A DNA stretch of 64,000 nucleotides from Actinomycetota bacterium. GTDB taxonomy: Bacteria > Actinomycetota > Actinomycetes > Propionibacteriales > Nocardioidaceae. The translations under genes and the position numbers were made by a program. The stretch spans positions 1 to 64,000 of the forward strand of contig WLJH01000019.1 of NCBI GenBank assembly GCA_009701885.1, written 5' to 3'. The notes beneath the pieces are model-generated. The model saw nothing but the letters and a program-made list of their open reading frames with translations, did no database searches and was not told where the DNA came from. Shown piece by piece: positions 1-8,524 of this stretch (the first letter of the stretch is position 1; every line of letters begins with the position of its first letter).

Positions 1-176
1 ACGACCGCGGACGCGGCCACCGCGAGGGCCGCGCCGGCGGCCACCCAGCGGCCGGGTCGGCGGGCCGGGCGGGACGGGAGCGCGACGTCGGCGGTGACCT
101 CGTCGGCGTGCCGGGCCAGGGCGGCTCGGAACGCGTCGGCCGCGCGGCCGTCCTCGGGCTCGGGCTGCTCGCTCAT
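1..176 (-). CDS. Partial gene downstream of the sigma factor; probable membrane/anti-sigma-like protein
   Basis: Only the first 58 or so codons lie inside the window. The reading frame starts MSEQPEPEDGR, runs through a charged soluble stretch, and enters a hydrophobic segment (WVAAGAALAVAASAVV) at about residues 43-58, as expected for a membrane protein with a short cytoplasmic N-terminus. Its ATG overlaps the TGA of the sigma-factor gene by 4 nt (ATGA), so the two are translationally coupled. Genes in this position after a SigE-family factor are often anti-sigma factors or secreted partners, but no anti-sigma motif is visible, so that role is inference from position only. Confidence 0.6.
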   Translation of the reverse strand, partial: MSEQPEPEDGRAADAFRAALARHADEVTADVALPSRPARRPGRWVAAGAALAVAASAV

Positions 177-703
177 GGCTGCTCCTCCAGTCGGGTGCGC
201 AGGGCCCGCAGCGCGCGGTGGACGTGCGAGCGGGCCGTGGCCTCGGGCATCTCGAGCAGCGAGCCGATGTCGGCGTACGACCGCTCCTCGTAGATGCGCA
301 GCACCACGGCCGCGCGCTGCACGGGGGTCAGCGTGACGAGGAGCGCCCATGCCTGGTCGGCGTCGTCGACCGCGACGGTCGGGTCGGGACCCGGCTTGTC
401 CCCGACCTGCGCGACCGGCCGCAGGCGACCCAGCTTGCGCCACCGCGACACCGACCCGTTGGTCACGCACCGACGCGCGTACGCCTCCGCGTCCCCGTCG
501 AGCTTCCCCCAGCGGGCCCACACCTGCGCGAGCGCGTCCTGGGCGAGGTCGGGTGCGTCGGGGCTGCCACCGGTCACCAGGTGGGCGTAGCGCACGATCG
601 CCGGCCCCCGCGCCGCGGCCCAGGACTCGAAGTCGGGCGCGGCGGCGTCCCCCGAGAGCTCGCCGGTCACCGTCACATCATGCTCACGCACGGCCGGGTC
701 CAT
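173..703 (-). CDS. ECF-type RNA polymerase sigma factor, SigE family
   Basis: A 176-residue extracytoplasmic-function sigma factor. The N-terminal half carries region 2 (ARGPAIVRYAHLVTG, then DLAQDALAQVWARW). The C-terminal half carries region 4 (LTPVQRAAVVLRIYEERSYADI followed by a helix-turn-helix ending ARSHVHRALRALR). The open frame extends upstream to 907, but that extension is low-complexity Arg/Ser sequence read through a long hairpin, so the ATG at 703 (MDPAVREHD) was chosen; nearby in-frame GTG codons are alternatives. No clear Shine-Dalgarno precedes this ATG. It would direct core polymerase to a stress or envelope regulon and is coupled by ATGA to the partial gene that follows. Confidence 0.82.
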   Translation of the reverse strand: MDPAVREHDVTVTGELSGDAAAPDFESWAAARGPAIVRYAHLVTGGSPDAPDLAQDALAQVWARWGKLDGDAEAYARRCVTNGSVSRWRKLGRLRPVAQVGDKPGPDPTVAVDDADQAWALLVTLTPVQRAAVVLRIYEERSYADIGSLLEMPEATARSHVHRALRALRTRLEEQP

Positions 704-713
704 CCGTTGCACC

Positions 714-797
714 CGGCTGGTGTCGAGGTGCGGGTCGAGGTGCGAGGACGCGGAGGAGCGCGTCCTCAGGCCTCGACTCACACCTCGACACCGGCCG
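714..797. repeat. 84-nt near-perfect long hairpin upstream of the sigma factor
   Basis: The strand folds on itself almost end to end. Bases 714-730 pair with 781-797 (17 bp, one G-U). After one mismatch, 732-740 pair with 771-779 (9 bp, one G-U). After a 3x3 internal loop, 744-752 pair with 759-767 (9 bp) around the loop GAGGAG. The 9-mer GTCGAGGTG occurs at 722 and 734, and its complement at 781 and 817. It could be the metG terminator, a 5' leader structure of the sigma mRNA (it ends 11 nt before the ATG), or a palindromic repeat. Nothing recognisable lies in 798-916. Confidence 0.75.
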
Positions 798-916
798 CAG
801 GACACACCGCGCCCCGCACCTCGACTCCGCTGCTGGGCCATGGAGCCGCCCACGCACGCGGTCGCCTGTGAGGTGTCCCGGTTCAAGCAGTGGGACGAGG
901 ACGCCACACAGTGCGG

Positions 917-2716
917 TCAGGACAGCCGGGCCAGCTCCTCCTCGACCACCGAGGGGTCGAGCTTGGTGAAGACCGGGGTCGGCTTGGCGATCGGGGTGCC
1001 GACGACGACGGGGCGCGACTCCCAGCGCGGGGTGGCGGAGTAGTCGCCGGTGATGACGGGGTACGTCGTCAGGCCGGCGCCGCTGTCGGGCTCGAGCTCG
1101 TCGACCTGCTCGATGCGCGGCATGGGGAACAGCTCCCCCTCGCCACCGAGCACCGCGTGCACCTTGTTGGCCGCGTGCGGGAGGAAGGGTGCGAGCAGGG
1201 TGTTGCAGTCGCTGACGCACTGCAGCGCGACGTGCAGCACGGTCGCGAGCCGCTCGCGCTGCGACTCGTCCTTCATCTTGTAGGGCTCGGTGACGGTGAG
1301 GTACTTGTTCACCTCGCCGACGACCCGCATCGCCTCGGCGATCGCGGCACGCAGGCGGTGCCGCTCGACCAGCGAGCCGACGGACCCGAAGCCGCCGCGG
1401 ACGGTGGCCAGCACCGCCTCGTCGACCTCCTCGAGCGGACCGGCCGCCGGGATCTCCCCGAAGCTCTTCGCGACCATCGTGGCGGTGCGGTTGACCAGGT
1501 TGCCCCAGCCGGCCACCAGCTCGGAGTTGTTGCGGGTGACGAAGTCGGCCCAGGTGAAGGCGGCGTCGGAGGTCTCGGGCCCGGCCGCGCAGATGAAGTA
1601 GCGCAGCGGGTCGGGGCCGTAGCGCTCGAGCATGTCGCGGACGTAGATCACGTGACCGCGGCTGGTCGAGAACTGGGCGTCGCCGAAGGTGAGGAACTCC
1701 GACGAGACGACCTCGGTCGGCAGGTTGAGCACGCCGTACGCCCCCGGCTCGCCGCCGCGGGAGCCCGCGCCGTTGTGGGCGAGCAGCTCGGCGGGCCAGA
1801 TCTGGGAGTGGAAGACGATGTTGTCCTTGCCCATGAAGTAGAAGGACTCGGCCTCGGCGTCGGTCCACCACTCGCGCCACTTCTCCGGCTCGCCCAGCCG
1901 ACGCGCCCACTCGATCGAGGCCGAGAGGTAGCCGATCACCGCGTCGAACCAGACGTAGAGGCGCTTGGTCGGCTGGTCCTCCCAGCCCGGCACCGGGATG
2001 CCCCAGTCGATGTCGCGCGTCATCGCGCGCGGGCGGATCTCCTCGAGGATGTTCTGGGAGAACTTGATGACGTTGGGGCGCCAGGTGCCCGAGGCCTCGC
2101 GACCGTCGAGCCACTCCCCCAGGGCGTCGGCCACGGCGGGCAGGTCGAGGAACCAGTGCTGGGTCTCGACGAACTGCGGGGTCTCGCCGTTGATCTTCGA
2201 GCGCGGCTCGAGCAGGTCGGTCGGGTCCAGCTGGTTGCCGCAGTTGTCGCACTGGTCGCCGCGCGCGTCGGCGTACTTGCAGATCGGGCAGGTGCCCTCG
2301 ATGTAGCGGTCGGGCAGGGTGCGGCCGGTCGAGGGGCTGATCGCCGACAGCGAGGTCTGCTCGACCATGTAGCCGTTGCGCAGGCACGCGCGGAACATCT
2401 CCTGCACCACGCGGTAGTGGTTGCCGGTGGTGGTGCGGGTGAACAGGTCGTAGGAGAGCCCCAGCCCGTGGAGGTCCTCCACGATGACCCGGTTGGACTC
2501 GTCGGCCAGCTCGCGGGCGGTCTTGCCCTCCTTGTCGGCCGTGACGAGGATCGGCGTGCCGTGCTCGTCGGTGCCGGAGACCATGAGCACGTCGTGGCCG
2601 GCCATCCGCATGTAGCGGCTGAAGACGTCGGAGGGCACGCCGAAACCGGCCACGTGGCCGATGTGGCGCGGGCCGTTGGCGTACGGCCAGGCGACGGCTG
2701 ACAGGACTCGGGTCAT
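917..2716 (-). CDS. metG: Methionyl-tRNA synthetase
   Basis: Charges tRNA-Met with methionine in the cytoplasm; 599 residues, a normal length for the actinobacterial form without a C-terminal tRNA-binding domain. The class I HIGH motif is at residues 18-21. A four-Cys zinc knuckle (CPIC at 143-146, CDNC at 156-159) lies in the connective peptide. The KMSKS loop appears as FSTSRG, a variant like the FSSSR form I recall in related actinobacteria. A Trp-rich anticodon-binding helical domain follows (AGWGNLVNR). The ATG at 2716 begins [15 protein letters not shown], the expected start of the Rossmann fold; a TAGGAT hexamer sits 7 nt before it and no Shine-Dalgarno is present. Divergent from the GPP34 gene. 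Confidence 0.97.
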   Translation of the reverse strand: MTRVLSAVAWPYANGPRHIGHVAGFGVPSDVFSRYMRMAGHDVLMVSGTDEHGTPILVTADKEGKTARELADESNRVIVEDLHGLGLSYDLFTRTTTGNHYRVVQEMFRACLRNGYMVEQTSLSAISPSTGRTLPDRYIEGTCPICKYADARGDQCDNCGNQLDPTDLLEPRSKINGETPQFVETQHWFLDLPAVADALGEWLDGREASGTWRPNVIKFSQNILEEIRPRAMTRDIDWGIPVPGWEDQPTKRLYVWFDAVIGYLSASIEWARRLGEPEKWREWWTDAEAESFYFMGKDNIVFHSQIWPAELLAHNGAGSRGGEPGAYGVLNLPTEVVSSEFLTFGDAQFSTSRGHVIYVRDMLERYGPDPLRYFICAAGPETSDAAFTWADFVTRNNSELVAGWGNLVNRTATMVAKSFGEIPAAGPLEEVDEAVLATVRGGFGSVGSLVERHRLRAAIAEAMRVVGEVNKYLTVTEPYKMKDESQRERLATVLHVALQCVSDCNTLLAPFLPHAANKVHAVLGGEGELFPMPRIEQVDELEPDSGAGLTTYPVITGDYSATPRWESRPVVVGTPIAKPTPVFTKLDPSVVEEELARLS

Positions 2717-2723
2717 GGGGGCG

Positions 2724-2729
2724 ATCCTA
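2724..2729 (-). promoter_or_regulatory. -10 hexamer TAGGAT for metG
   Basis: Spacer of 7 nt to the metG ATG; predicts a leaderless mRNA. Confidence 0.6.
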
Positions 2730-2782
2730 GGAGTGCGCCGCGACCGTTTGACGGGGGGCGGGCGGCGGGCAGGGTCGGGACC

Positions 2783-3490
2783 ATGAGCGAGCCCACACCG
2801 CACCACCCGCTCCTGCTGGCCGAGGACGTCCTTCTCCTCCTGCTCGACGACCACACCGGGACGCTCCAGCAGCCGAACCTGTCGGCGCTGCTGGGCGGCG
2901 CCGTGCTCGCGGAGCTGGCGATCGACGGCGCGGTCGACGTCGGGGAGAAGGAGGGCCTGTGGCGCACGGCGAAGGTGCACCCGGTGGCCGGCGTCCGGCC
3001 GCAGGAACCCCTGCTCGCGAGTGCCCAGGACGTCGTGGCCGAGCGACCGCGCACCGCGCAGGACCTCGTGAACCGGCTAGGCAAGCCGCTCAGGGACCAC
3101 CTCTGCGAGCGCCTCGCCGCCCGCGGGATCCTGCGGCGCGAGGAGCACCGGGTGATCGGCCTGTTCCCGACGACACGGTGGCCGGCAGCGGACTCCCGCC
3201 ACGAGGAAGGGGTACGCCGCCGCCTCGCCGACGTCCTGCTGCGCGGGCTCACCCCCGACCCGCGCACGGTCACGCTCGTCGCGCTGCTCTCGGCGGTGGA
3301 CCGGGCGCACAAGGTCGTGGACCGGGAGGGCCTGAGCAGCTGGGAGGTCCGCAAGCGTGCCAAGCGGCTCGCCGACACGATGGACGAGGGCGACTGGGCG
3401 GCGAAGGCGGTGCGCGACGCGGTCCGGGCCGCTGCGGCTGCCGTGACCGCCGGCGCCGTGGCTGCGGGCACGGCGGCGGGCAGCTCCTGA
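2783..3490 (+). CDS. GPP34 (GOLPH3-like) family phosphoprotein
   Basis: A 235-residue soluble protein of the GPP34/GOLPH3 fold. It has the family's opening [17 protein letters not shown], the [11 protein letters not shown] helix, a middle [21 protein letters not shown] segment and the C-terminal [12 protein letters not shown]...VRKRAKRLA helices. In eukaryotes the family binds PI4P and retains Golgi enzymes; the actinobacterial role is unknown, though membrane or lipid association is plausible. An Ala-rich tail (about residues 212-235) may be a disordered or membrane-adjacent extension. Divergent from metG; converges with the amidase gene 27 nt downstream. Confidence 0.85.
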   Translation: MSEPTPHHPLLLAEDVLLLLLDDHTGTLQQPNLSALLGGAVLAELAIDGAVDVGEKEGLWRTAKVHPVAGVRPQEPLLASAQDVVAERPRTAQDLVNRLGKPLRDHLCERLAARGILRREEHRVIGLFPTTRWPAADSRHEEGVRRRLADVLLRGLTPDPRTVTLVALLSAVDRAHKVVDREGLSSWEVRKRAKRLADTMDEGDWAAKAVRDAVRAAAAAVTAGAVAAGTAAGSS

Positions 3491-3517
3491 GCCCGGTTCC
3501 CGCTCGGCAGCGGTCGC

Positions 3518-4711
3518 TCAGCGGCGCGCGCGCTTGACGTGGTAGCGGGCGCGCTTGCGGATCTCGGGCAACCGCCTCTGCAGCTCCTCGCCGGGGCACG
3601 CCGTCTGGTTGGTGTCGCGGTGACCGTCGATCACCTTCAGCCGCACCCAGCCCGTGGGGTAGAGGTCGCTGCCCTTGCTGTAGACCCGCGCCTTCCCACG
3701 AGGGCTGCGGCCGTAGGCGTCCAGCTTCCACGCCGAGAGCCGCACCAGCGCCTTCACGACCCGGTCGGGGACCCGGTGTCCCTCGAAGTTGCCGATCACC
3801 GCGACCCCGACCGAGGTGTGGTTGAAGCCGAGCGTGTGCGCGCCGCGCACCGGCCGTCCCGGCCCCCCGGCGCGACCGACCCAGGTGCGGCCGAACCGGT
3901 CGACGAGGAAGTTGTAGCCGAGGTCCGACCAGCCCAGCGACTGCGTGTGGTAGCGGTAGAAGCCGCGGATCAGACCCGCGACCTCCGCGCGCGAGTAGTC
4001 GTTGCCCGAGGCCGTGTGGTGCACGTGGACCTGCTGGATGGTGCGGCACATGACCGGCTTGCCCTCGCGCAGCGACTCGTCGGCTCCCCAGTCACGGCGG
4101 CTGCGCAGGGCGGGACGGGGCGCGCGGCGCCGCTTCCCGCCCCGGGCGCTGCCGGGGCGCTGCTGGGGCAGGGAGGGCGTCTCGGAGTCGTCGGAGTCCA
4201 GCCGGCCGGGGTCGATCAGGACCAGCCGCAGCGCGTCGGGCCGTCGCTCGCCGGTGACCAGCACCTCCACGCCGTCGCTGCGCGGCACCCACAGGGGGTG
4301 CACGCCGCGGCGCTCGAGCGTGCCCTCGGCGGCGTCGGGGTCCGGGCCGTCCTCCATCGCGCGCAGCACCTGCCACTCCGACCAGGTCCCGCGCGACCGG
4401 GTCCGCACGCGCAGGGTCGCGTCCAGGTCGCCGCTCCAGGTCAGGGCCACCATCCGGAACGGCTCGGTCGCGTGGCGACCCGTCGACCAGCGACCGGGGC
4501 GCTCGCGCTCCAGCGACCCCGCGAGCGCGGTCTCGCCCAGGCGCCAGCCGCCGGCGGCGTACGACGCGGGGAGGGCGGTGCCCGGGCGACCGGCGACCGC
4601 GGCGACCAGCGGGGCGCCGATCGCGCCCAGCCCGGCAGTGGCGCGCAGGAGCAGGCGCCGGCCCAGCGGCGCCCTCGGGACCCGAGTCCGTGGCTGCATC
4701 TCCAGCATCAT
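3518..4711 (-). CDS. Secreted N-acetylmuramoyl-L-alanine amidase (PGRP/Amidase_2 type), Tat-like signal
   Basis: A 397-residue peptidoglycan amidase expected to act outside the membrane. The N-terminus carries a twin-arginine-like signal (GRRLLLRATAGLGAIG) followed by a hydrophobic Ala/Gly core. Residues about 60-170 form an unassigned beta-rich region. The C-terminal PGRP domain begins at SRRDWGADE. Zinc ligands are visible as the His pair in VHVHHTASG and the His and Cys in IDGHRDTNQTACPG; YNFLVDRFGRTWVGR is the typical core strand. It would cleave the MurNAc-L-Ala bond in wall turnover. Three in-frame ATGs lie near the 5' end; the first (4711) is used. Divergent from the DUF2254 gene. Confidence 0.9.
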   Translation of the reverse strand: MMLEMQPRTRVPRAPLGRRLLLRATAGLGAIGAPLVAAVAGRPGTALPASYAAGGWRLGETALAGSLERERPGRWSTGRHATEPFRMVALTWSGDLDATLRVRTRSRGTWSEWQVLRAMEDGPDPDAAEGTLERRGVHPLWVPRSDGVEVLVTGERRPDALRLVLIDPGRLDSDDSETPSLPQQRPGSARGGKRRRAPRPALRSRRDWGADESLREGKPVMCRTIQQVHVHHTASGNDYSRAEVAGLIRGFYRYHTQSLGWSDLGYNFLVDRFGRTWVGRAGGPGRPVRGAHTLGFNHTSVGVAVIGNFEGHRVPDRVVKALVRLSAWKLDAYGRSPRGKARVYSKGSDLYPTGWVRLKVIDGHRDTNQTACPGEELQRRLPEIRKRARYHVKRARR

Positions 4712-4815
4712 CCGTCACATGGGCCCCGCTGTCACCACCCATCTCGCGACCCGGGTCGCCCAGGTGCCTCCACCCGGACCAGCGCGACGGTCCGGGCATC
4801 GGGCATGGTCCTGCC

Positions 4816-6012
4816 ATGAGCCCGACCGTGCTGCCCGTGCCCGTGCGCGTCGACCAGTCCGCGGCGGCCCGCCGCGCGGGGCACCTGCTGCGGCCCTTCT
4901 GGGTCGTGCCGGCGCTCTGGTGCCTGCTTGCCGTCGCCGCGGGCCTGGTGCTGCCGGATGCCGAGGCGTGGGTGCCGGACCGGCTGCTGCTCTTCGAGGG
5001 CGGCGTCGAGGGAGCCCGGACGGTGCTCTCGACGATCGCCGGGGCGATGATCTCGGTGACCGGCCTGGTCTTCTCCATCACCATGGTGGTGCTGCAGCTG
5101 GCCAGCAGCCAGTACACCCCCCGCGTGCTGCAGGCCTTCCTCGGCGACCGGACGACCCAGCACACGCTGGGGATCTTCGCCGCCTCCTTCCTCTACGCCC
5201 TCGTGGTGCTGCGCGCCGTGCGCGACGGGGAGCGGGCTCCGGGTCTGGCTATCACGATGGCCCTGCTGCTCGTGCTCGCAGCCGTCGGCATGTTCCTGGC
5301 CTACATCCACCACATCACCACCTCGATCGGGGTGGCCCGCATGCTCCAGAGCACCGCGCAGCAGTCCCGTGACCTGCTGGCCGACGGCCAGTCCTCGCAG
5401 TGGCCCACGACGCCCCCGGTCCTCGAGGAGCCGCAGGGCGTCCGGGTCCTCGCGGCGCCCCGCAGCGGCTACGTGGACGCCCTCGACACGCCCGCGCTCG
5501 TGCGCGTCGCGAGCCGGCACGGTGTGCGGATCGAGCTGCTGCAGCCGCTCGGGGCGTTCGTCGCCCACGGGTCCCCCCTGCTGGCGGTGCACGAGCTACC
5601 TGGGGCGGACACGCCCTCGGAGGAGGCCGTGCTGGCGCTGGTCTCGCAGGTCGGCGAGCGCACCATGGACCAGGACCTCGGCTACGGCATCCGCCGTCTC
5701 GTCGACATCGCCGAGCGGGCGCTGTCGCCGGGGATAAACGACCCCACGACGGCCGTGCAGGTGCTCGACCAGCTGCACGACCTCCTGCGCCGCATGGTCA
5801 CCGCGCCGGCGACCTGGCCGGTGCGGTCCGACGAGGAGGGGACGGTCCGGCTGGTGCTGCGCCAGCCGACGCTCGCCGACGTGGTCGAGCAGGCCCTGGC
5901 GGACATCGCCCACTGGGGCGAGGACCACCGCAGGGTCCGCGAGCGGATCGCCACCATCATGGACGACCTGCGGGCCGCCGCGCTCGACGAGCACCGCGTC
6001 GGGCTCGGGTGA
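4816..6012 (+). CDS. DUF2254 family membrane protein
   Basis: A 398-residue inner-membrane protein. Four hydrophobic segments occupy the first half (around FWVVPALWCLLAVAAG, TVLSTIAGAMISVTGLVFSI, LGIFAASFLYALVVL and MALLLVLAAVGMFLAY). The soluble C-terminal half has the family signatures GYVDALDTPAL, RTMDQDLGYGIRRLVDIAERALSPGINDP and TTAVQVLDQL. The function of DUF2254 is not established. The open frame starts at 4690, but the first 42 residues overlap the divergent amidase gene and look non-coding, so the ATG at 4816 (MSPTVLPVP) is preferred. Confidence 0.85.
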   Translation: MSPTVLPVPVRVDQSAAARRAGHLLRPFWVVPALWCLLAVAAGLVLPDAEAWVPDRLLLFEGGVEGARTVLSTIAGAMISVTGLVFSITMVVLQLASSQYTPRVLQAFLGDRTTQHTLGIFAASFLYALVVLRAVRDGERAPGLAITMALLLVLAAVGMFLAYIHHITTSIGVARMLQSTAQQSRDLLADGQSSQWPTTPPVLEEPQGVRVLAAPRSGYVDALDTPALVRVASRHGVRIELLQPLGAFVAHGSPLLAVHELPGADTPSEEAVLALVSQVGERTMDQDLGYGIRRLVDIAERALSPGINDPTTAVQVLDQLHDLLRRMVTAPATWPVRSDEEGTVRLVLRQPTLADVVEQALADIAHWGEDHRRVRERIATIMDDLRAAALDEHRVGLG

Positions 6013-6037
6013 GGCGCGGCGCCCCCGGTCGCACCGG

Positions 6038-6637
6038 TCAGCTGAAGTCGAGCTCCGCGGTCCGCGAGCGCTTGAGCTCGAAGAAGTAGGGGTAGCCCGC
6101 GAGCAGGACCGCGCCGTCCCACACCTTGCCGGCCTCCTCGCCCCTCGGGATCGAGGTGAGCACGGGGCCGAAGAAGGCGGTGCCGTTGACCGCGATGGTC
6201 GGGGTGCCGACGTCGTCGCCGACCTGGTCCATGCCGCGGTGGTGGGACTCGGCGATGGCTGCGTCGTAGGAGGAGTCGTCCCAGGCCTCGATCAGCCCGG
6301 CGTCCAGGCCGACCTCGGCGAGCGCCTCGGCGGCGACCTCCTTGGTGGCTCCGCGACCGTCGTCGTGGATGCGCGTCCCCATGGCCGTGTAGAGCGGCAG
6401 CACGATCTCCTCGCCGCCCTGCTCGATCGCGGCACGGACGACCCGGACGGGACCCCAGGCGTCCTTGAGCATCTCGCGGTAGGAGTCGGGGATGTCCTTG
6501 TCCTGGTTGAGGTACGCCAGGGACATCTGGTGCCAGGACACCTCGACGTCGCGGACCTTCTCGACCTCGAGGATCCAGCGCGAGGTGATCCAGGCGAACG
6601 GGCAGAGCGGGTCGAACCAGAAGTCAGCCTTGTCCAT
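6038..6637 (-). CDS. DsbA-like mycothiol-linked oxidoreductase (Rv2466c family) with a single active-site cysteine
   Basis: A 199-residue thioredoxin-fold protein of the Rv2466c-type family, cytoplasmic (no signal). The N-terminus reads [19 protein letters not shown]: the first cysteine (C12) is kept, but the resolving position, Cys in the CPWC of mycobacterial Rv2466c, is Ala15 here. A helical insertion follows. The cis-Pro loop is [12 protein letters not shown], then [17 protein letters not shown]. Known relatives are mycothiol-dependent nitroreductases or reductases; a one-cysteine enzyme would be expected to use a monothiol mechanism or to have lost redox activity. GGAG lies 6 nt upstream of the ATG. 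Related actinobacterial proteins with CPWA/CPFA exist as I recall, so this is a subfamily trait rather than a mutation. Confidence 0.85.
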   Translation of the reverse strand: MDKADFWFDPLCPFAWITSRWILEVEKVRDVEVSWHQMSLAYLNQDKDIPDSYREMLKDAWGPVRVVRAAIEQGGEEIVLPLYTAMGTRIHDDGRGATKEVAAEALAEVGLDAGLIEAWDDSSYDAAIAESHHRGMDQVGDDVGTPTIAVNGTAFFGPVLTSIPRGEEAGKVWDGAVLLAGYPYFFELKRSRTAELDFS

Positions 6638-6666
6638 GACCGGCTCCAGCGCCCGGAGGGCGCGGA

Positions 6667-8346
6667 CTATTCCGCCGGACGCTTGGCCACCCGGACGCCT
6701 GCGCTCGACCGCGAGCCCTCGACGACCTCGGTGCCGAGGTACTGCACGCGCACGACGTGCTTGCCGGGGCTGACGTCACGGAGCACCAGGCGCAGCGCCC
6801 CGCCCTCGAGCCGACCCTCGACCTCCTGACCGTCGAGGCGGACCACCACGGGACCGGAGGGCGCCTCGACGCCCGGGGCCTCGACCGTCACGTCGACGAC
6901 CACGCGCCGCTGCACGTCCGGCTTCCGCTTGGTGCCCTCGTCCGTCACGACGGCGCGCGCGGCCACCTCGGTGCGCGACGTGGTCGTGGTGCGGCGCTCC
7001 GCCTCCAGCACCCGGGTGAGCGTCTCGTAGCCCGGGCGGCTGACCTCGACCCGCACGCCGACCACGTGGCCGACGTCCTCGGAGATGAGCCGGTGGCGAA
7101 GGACCTTCGCACCGTCCTCGGCCGGCTGCGGGCGGCCGATCGGCTCGCCGTCCCGCAGCCAGGTGTAGGTGACCTCGGCGTCGGCGGGGCTCACGACACG
7201 GCCCGGGTCCACGACCAGGCGCTCGTCGCGGGCGGGCTTGCCGCTGAGCGACCAGTCCCGGTCGGTGCGGATGCGGCCCGGCTCCACCCGGCCGCTGGCC
7301 TCGGCGGACGTGAGCAGGTCGTGGTAGCCCTCGCGGACCGAGACCACCTCGGCGGTGATCCGCGCGCCGACCAGGTCGGGGGTCAGGCGCAACCGGTCGC
7401 CCTCGGCACCGCGGACCGGCTCGCCGTCGGCCAGCCAACGCACCGTGGTGCGGTCGGCGACCGGGGTGGTCGCACCCCGGTCGAGGGTGAGCACCTCCTC
7501 GACGCGCGGGGTGCCCTCGACCCGCGGCTGGGCGGCGGCCACCAGGGTGCCCGGCTGCACCTTCGGGCTGCGCGGCGAGCTGGCCCGCCCCTCGGCGTAC
7601 CCCTTGCGCGTGGCGAGGACCTCGACACTCAGGCGCATCCGACGCTGGGCCGGGCTGGGGGTGAACGTGGCCTCGGTGGCGCCGGGGATCGGCTTGCCGG
7701 CGGCGTACCACTGGATCCGCCGCTTGGCCGCCGGGGTCCACTCGCCCGTGGTGGCGGTGAGGGTCTCGCCGACGGCGGCCTCACCGGTGATGGTCGGCTT
7801 CTCGACCGGCTCCACGGCCTTGTCGTTGAAGTGGATGAAGCCGTTGGGCCAGTAGGAGTCGCCCTTGGTGATGCGGCGCCAGTGGAAGTCGCCGCCCCAG
7901 AAGTCCTCGGACACGATGATCTCGCGTGGGGAGACCACCCGCTCGACGTAGGCGACGTGACCGTTGGAGCCGGCGTAGCCCTGGTTGCTGTCCCACCACG
8001 CGACCGAGCCGACCATCGGCCGGTCGTCGGTGATGCGCGACATCGCGTGCCCCCAGTTGGAGGCGTTGCCGCTGCCCTCCCAGGGCCGCTCGGGCGACAT
8101 GCCGCTCTGCACCATCCGGAAGGCGACGTAGTTGGTGCAGTTGTGGCCGGCGTACATCCGCCACCACATGCGGTCGCTCTCGGCGCGGTAGCCGCGGTTG
8201 CCGTAGCCCTTCTCGGCGCACCCCGCGTAGCCCGAGCAGAGCTCGGTCTGGGCCGCGGTGGCCACCGGCGAGGGGACGACCAGGAGGCCGGCGAGCACGA
8301 GAAGTGCTGCGGCGAGGGCCCCGACGAGGCGGCGGATCCTGGTCAC
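6667..8346 (-). CDS. Secreted CHAP-domain peptidoglycan hydrolase with Ig-like repeat tail
   Basis: A 559-residue exported protein. A signal peptide ([20 protein letters not shown]...ATAA) ends near residue 32. A CHAP domain spans about 35-175, with catalytic Cys70 in [10 protein letters not shown], His130 in NGHVAYVE and a downstream acidic residue in [12 protein letters not shown]. Residues 180-460 hold three or four repeats with the signature [20 protein letters not shown] and a Val-rich closing strand. The last 100 residues form another Ig-like domain ([18 protein letters not shown]). The hydrolase would cut peptide crosslinks while the repeats project or anchor it. The start is GTG at 8346. 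The 178-nt divergent gap to pepN contains an AT-rich patch (8386-8407). Confidence 0.88.
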   Translation of the reverse strand: MTRIRRLVGALAAALLVLAGLLVVPSPVATAAQTELCSGYAGCAEKGYGNRGYRAESDRMWWRMYAGHNCTNYVAFRMVQSGMSPERPWEGSGNASNWGHAMSRITDDRPMVGSVAWWDSNQGYAGSNGHVAYVERVVSPREIIVSEDFWGGDFHWRRITKGDSYWPNGFIHFNDKAVEPVEKPTITGEAAVGETLTATTGEWTPAAKRRIQWYAAGKPIPGATEATFTPSPAQRRMRLSVEVLATRKGYAEGRASSPRSPKVQPGTLVAAAQPRVEGTPRVEEVLTLDRGATTPVADRTTVRWLADGEPVRGAEGDRLRLTPDLVGARITAEVVSVREGYHDLLTSAEASGRVEPGRIRTDRDWSLSGKPARDERLVVDPGRVVSPADAEVTYTWLRDGEPIGRPQPAEDGAKVLRHRLISEDVGHVVGVRVEVSRPGYETLTRVLEAERRTTTTSRTEVAARAVVTDEGTKRKPDVQRRVVVDVTVEAPGVEAPSGPVVVRLDGQEVEGRLEGGALRLVLRDVSPGKHVVRVQYLGTEVVEGSRSSAGVRVAKRPAE

Positions 8347-8384
8347 GAGGGGCGAGTAAACAGCATGTCAAGCACCGACACGCC

Positions 8385-8405
8385 GATCGAGACCAAATTT
8401 TCACA
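8385..8405. promoter_or_regulatory. AT-rich imperfect inverted repeat between the CHAP and pepN genes
   Basis: ACCAAATTTTCACATTGGT is markedly AT-rich against its surroundings and has 5-bp symmetrical ends (ACCAA/TTGGT). On the minus strand TTGACA follows about 20 nt closer to the CHAP gene. It is a plausible operator or promoter element; no specific regulator is implied. Confidence 0.35.
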
Positions 8406-8524
8406 TTGGTCCCACCCGTCACCGGGACCCCTCGCGTCCCTCCCGTGCCCCTGCGAAGCCGTGTCGACCGCGAGCGCCCGCTCCCCCCGAAAGAGGCTCG
8501 ACAGGCGGTGACATGATCGGCCGC

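Noticed and set aside
704..907. N-terminal extension of the sigma-factor frame to 907
   Set aside because: The extra residues are Arg/Ser/Gly-rich, read through the long hairpin, and resemble no sigma-factor N-terminus.
8347..8524. Possible c-di-AMP (ydaO-type) riboswitch before the CHAP hydrolase
   Set aside because: Such riboswitches precede actinobacterial wall hydrolases, but the conserved core sequences could not be found here.
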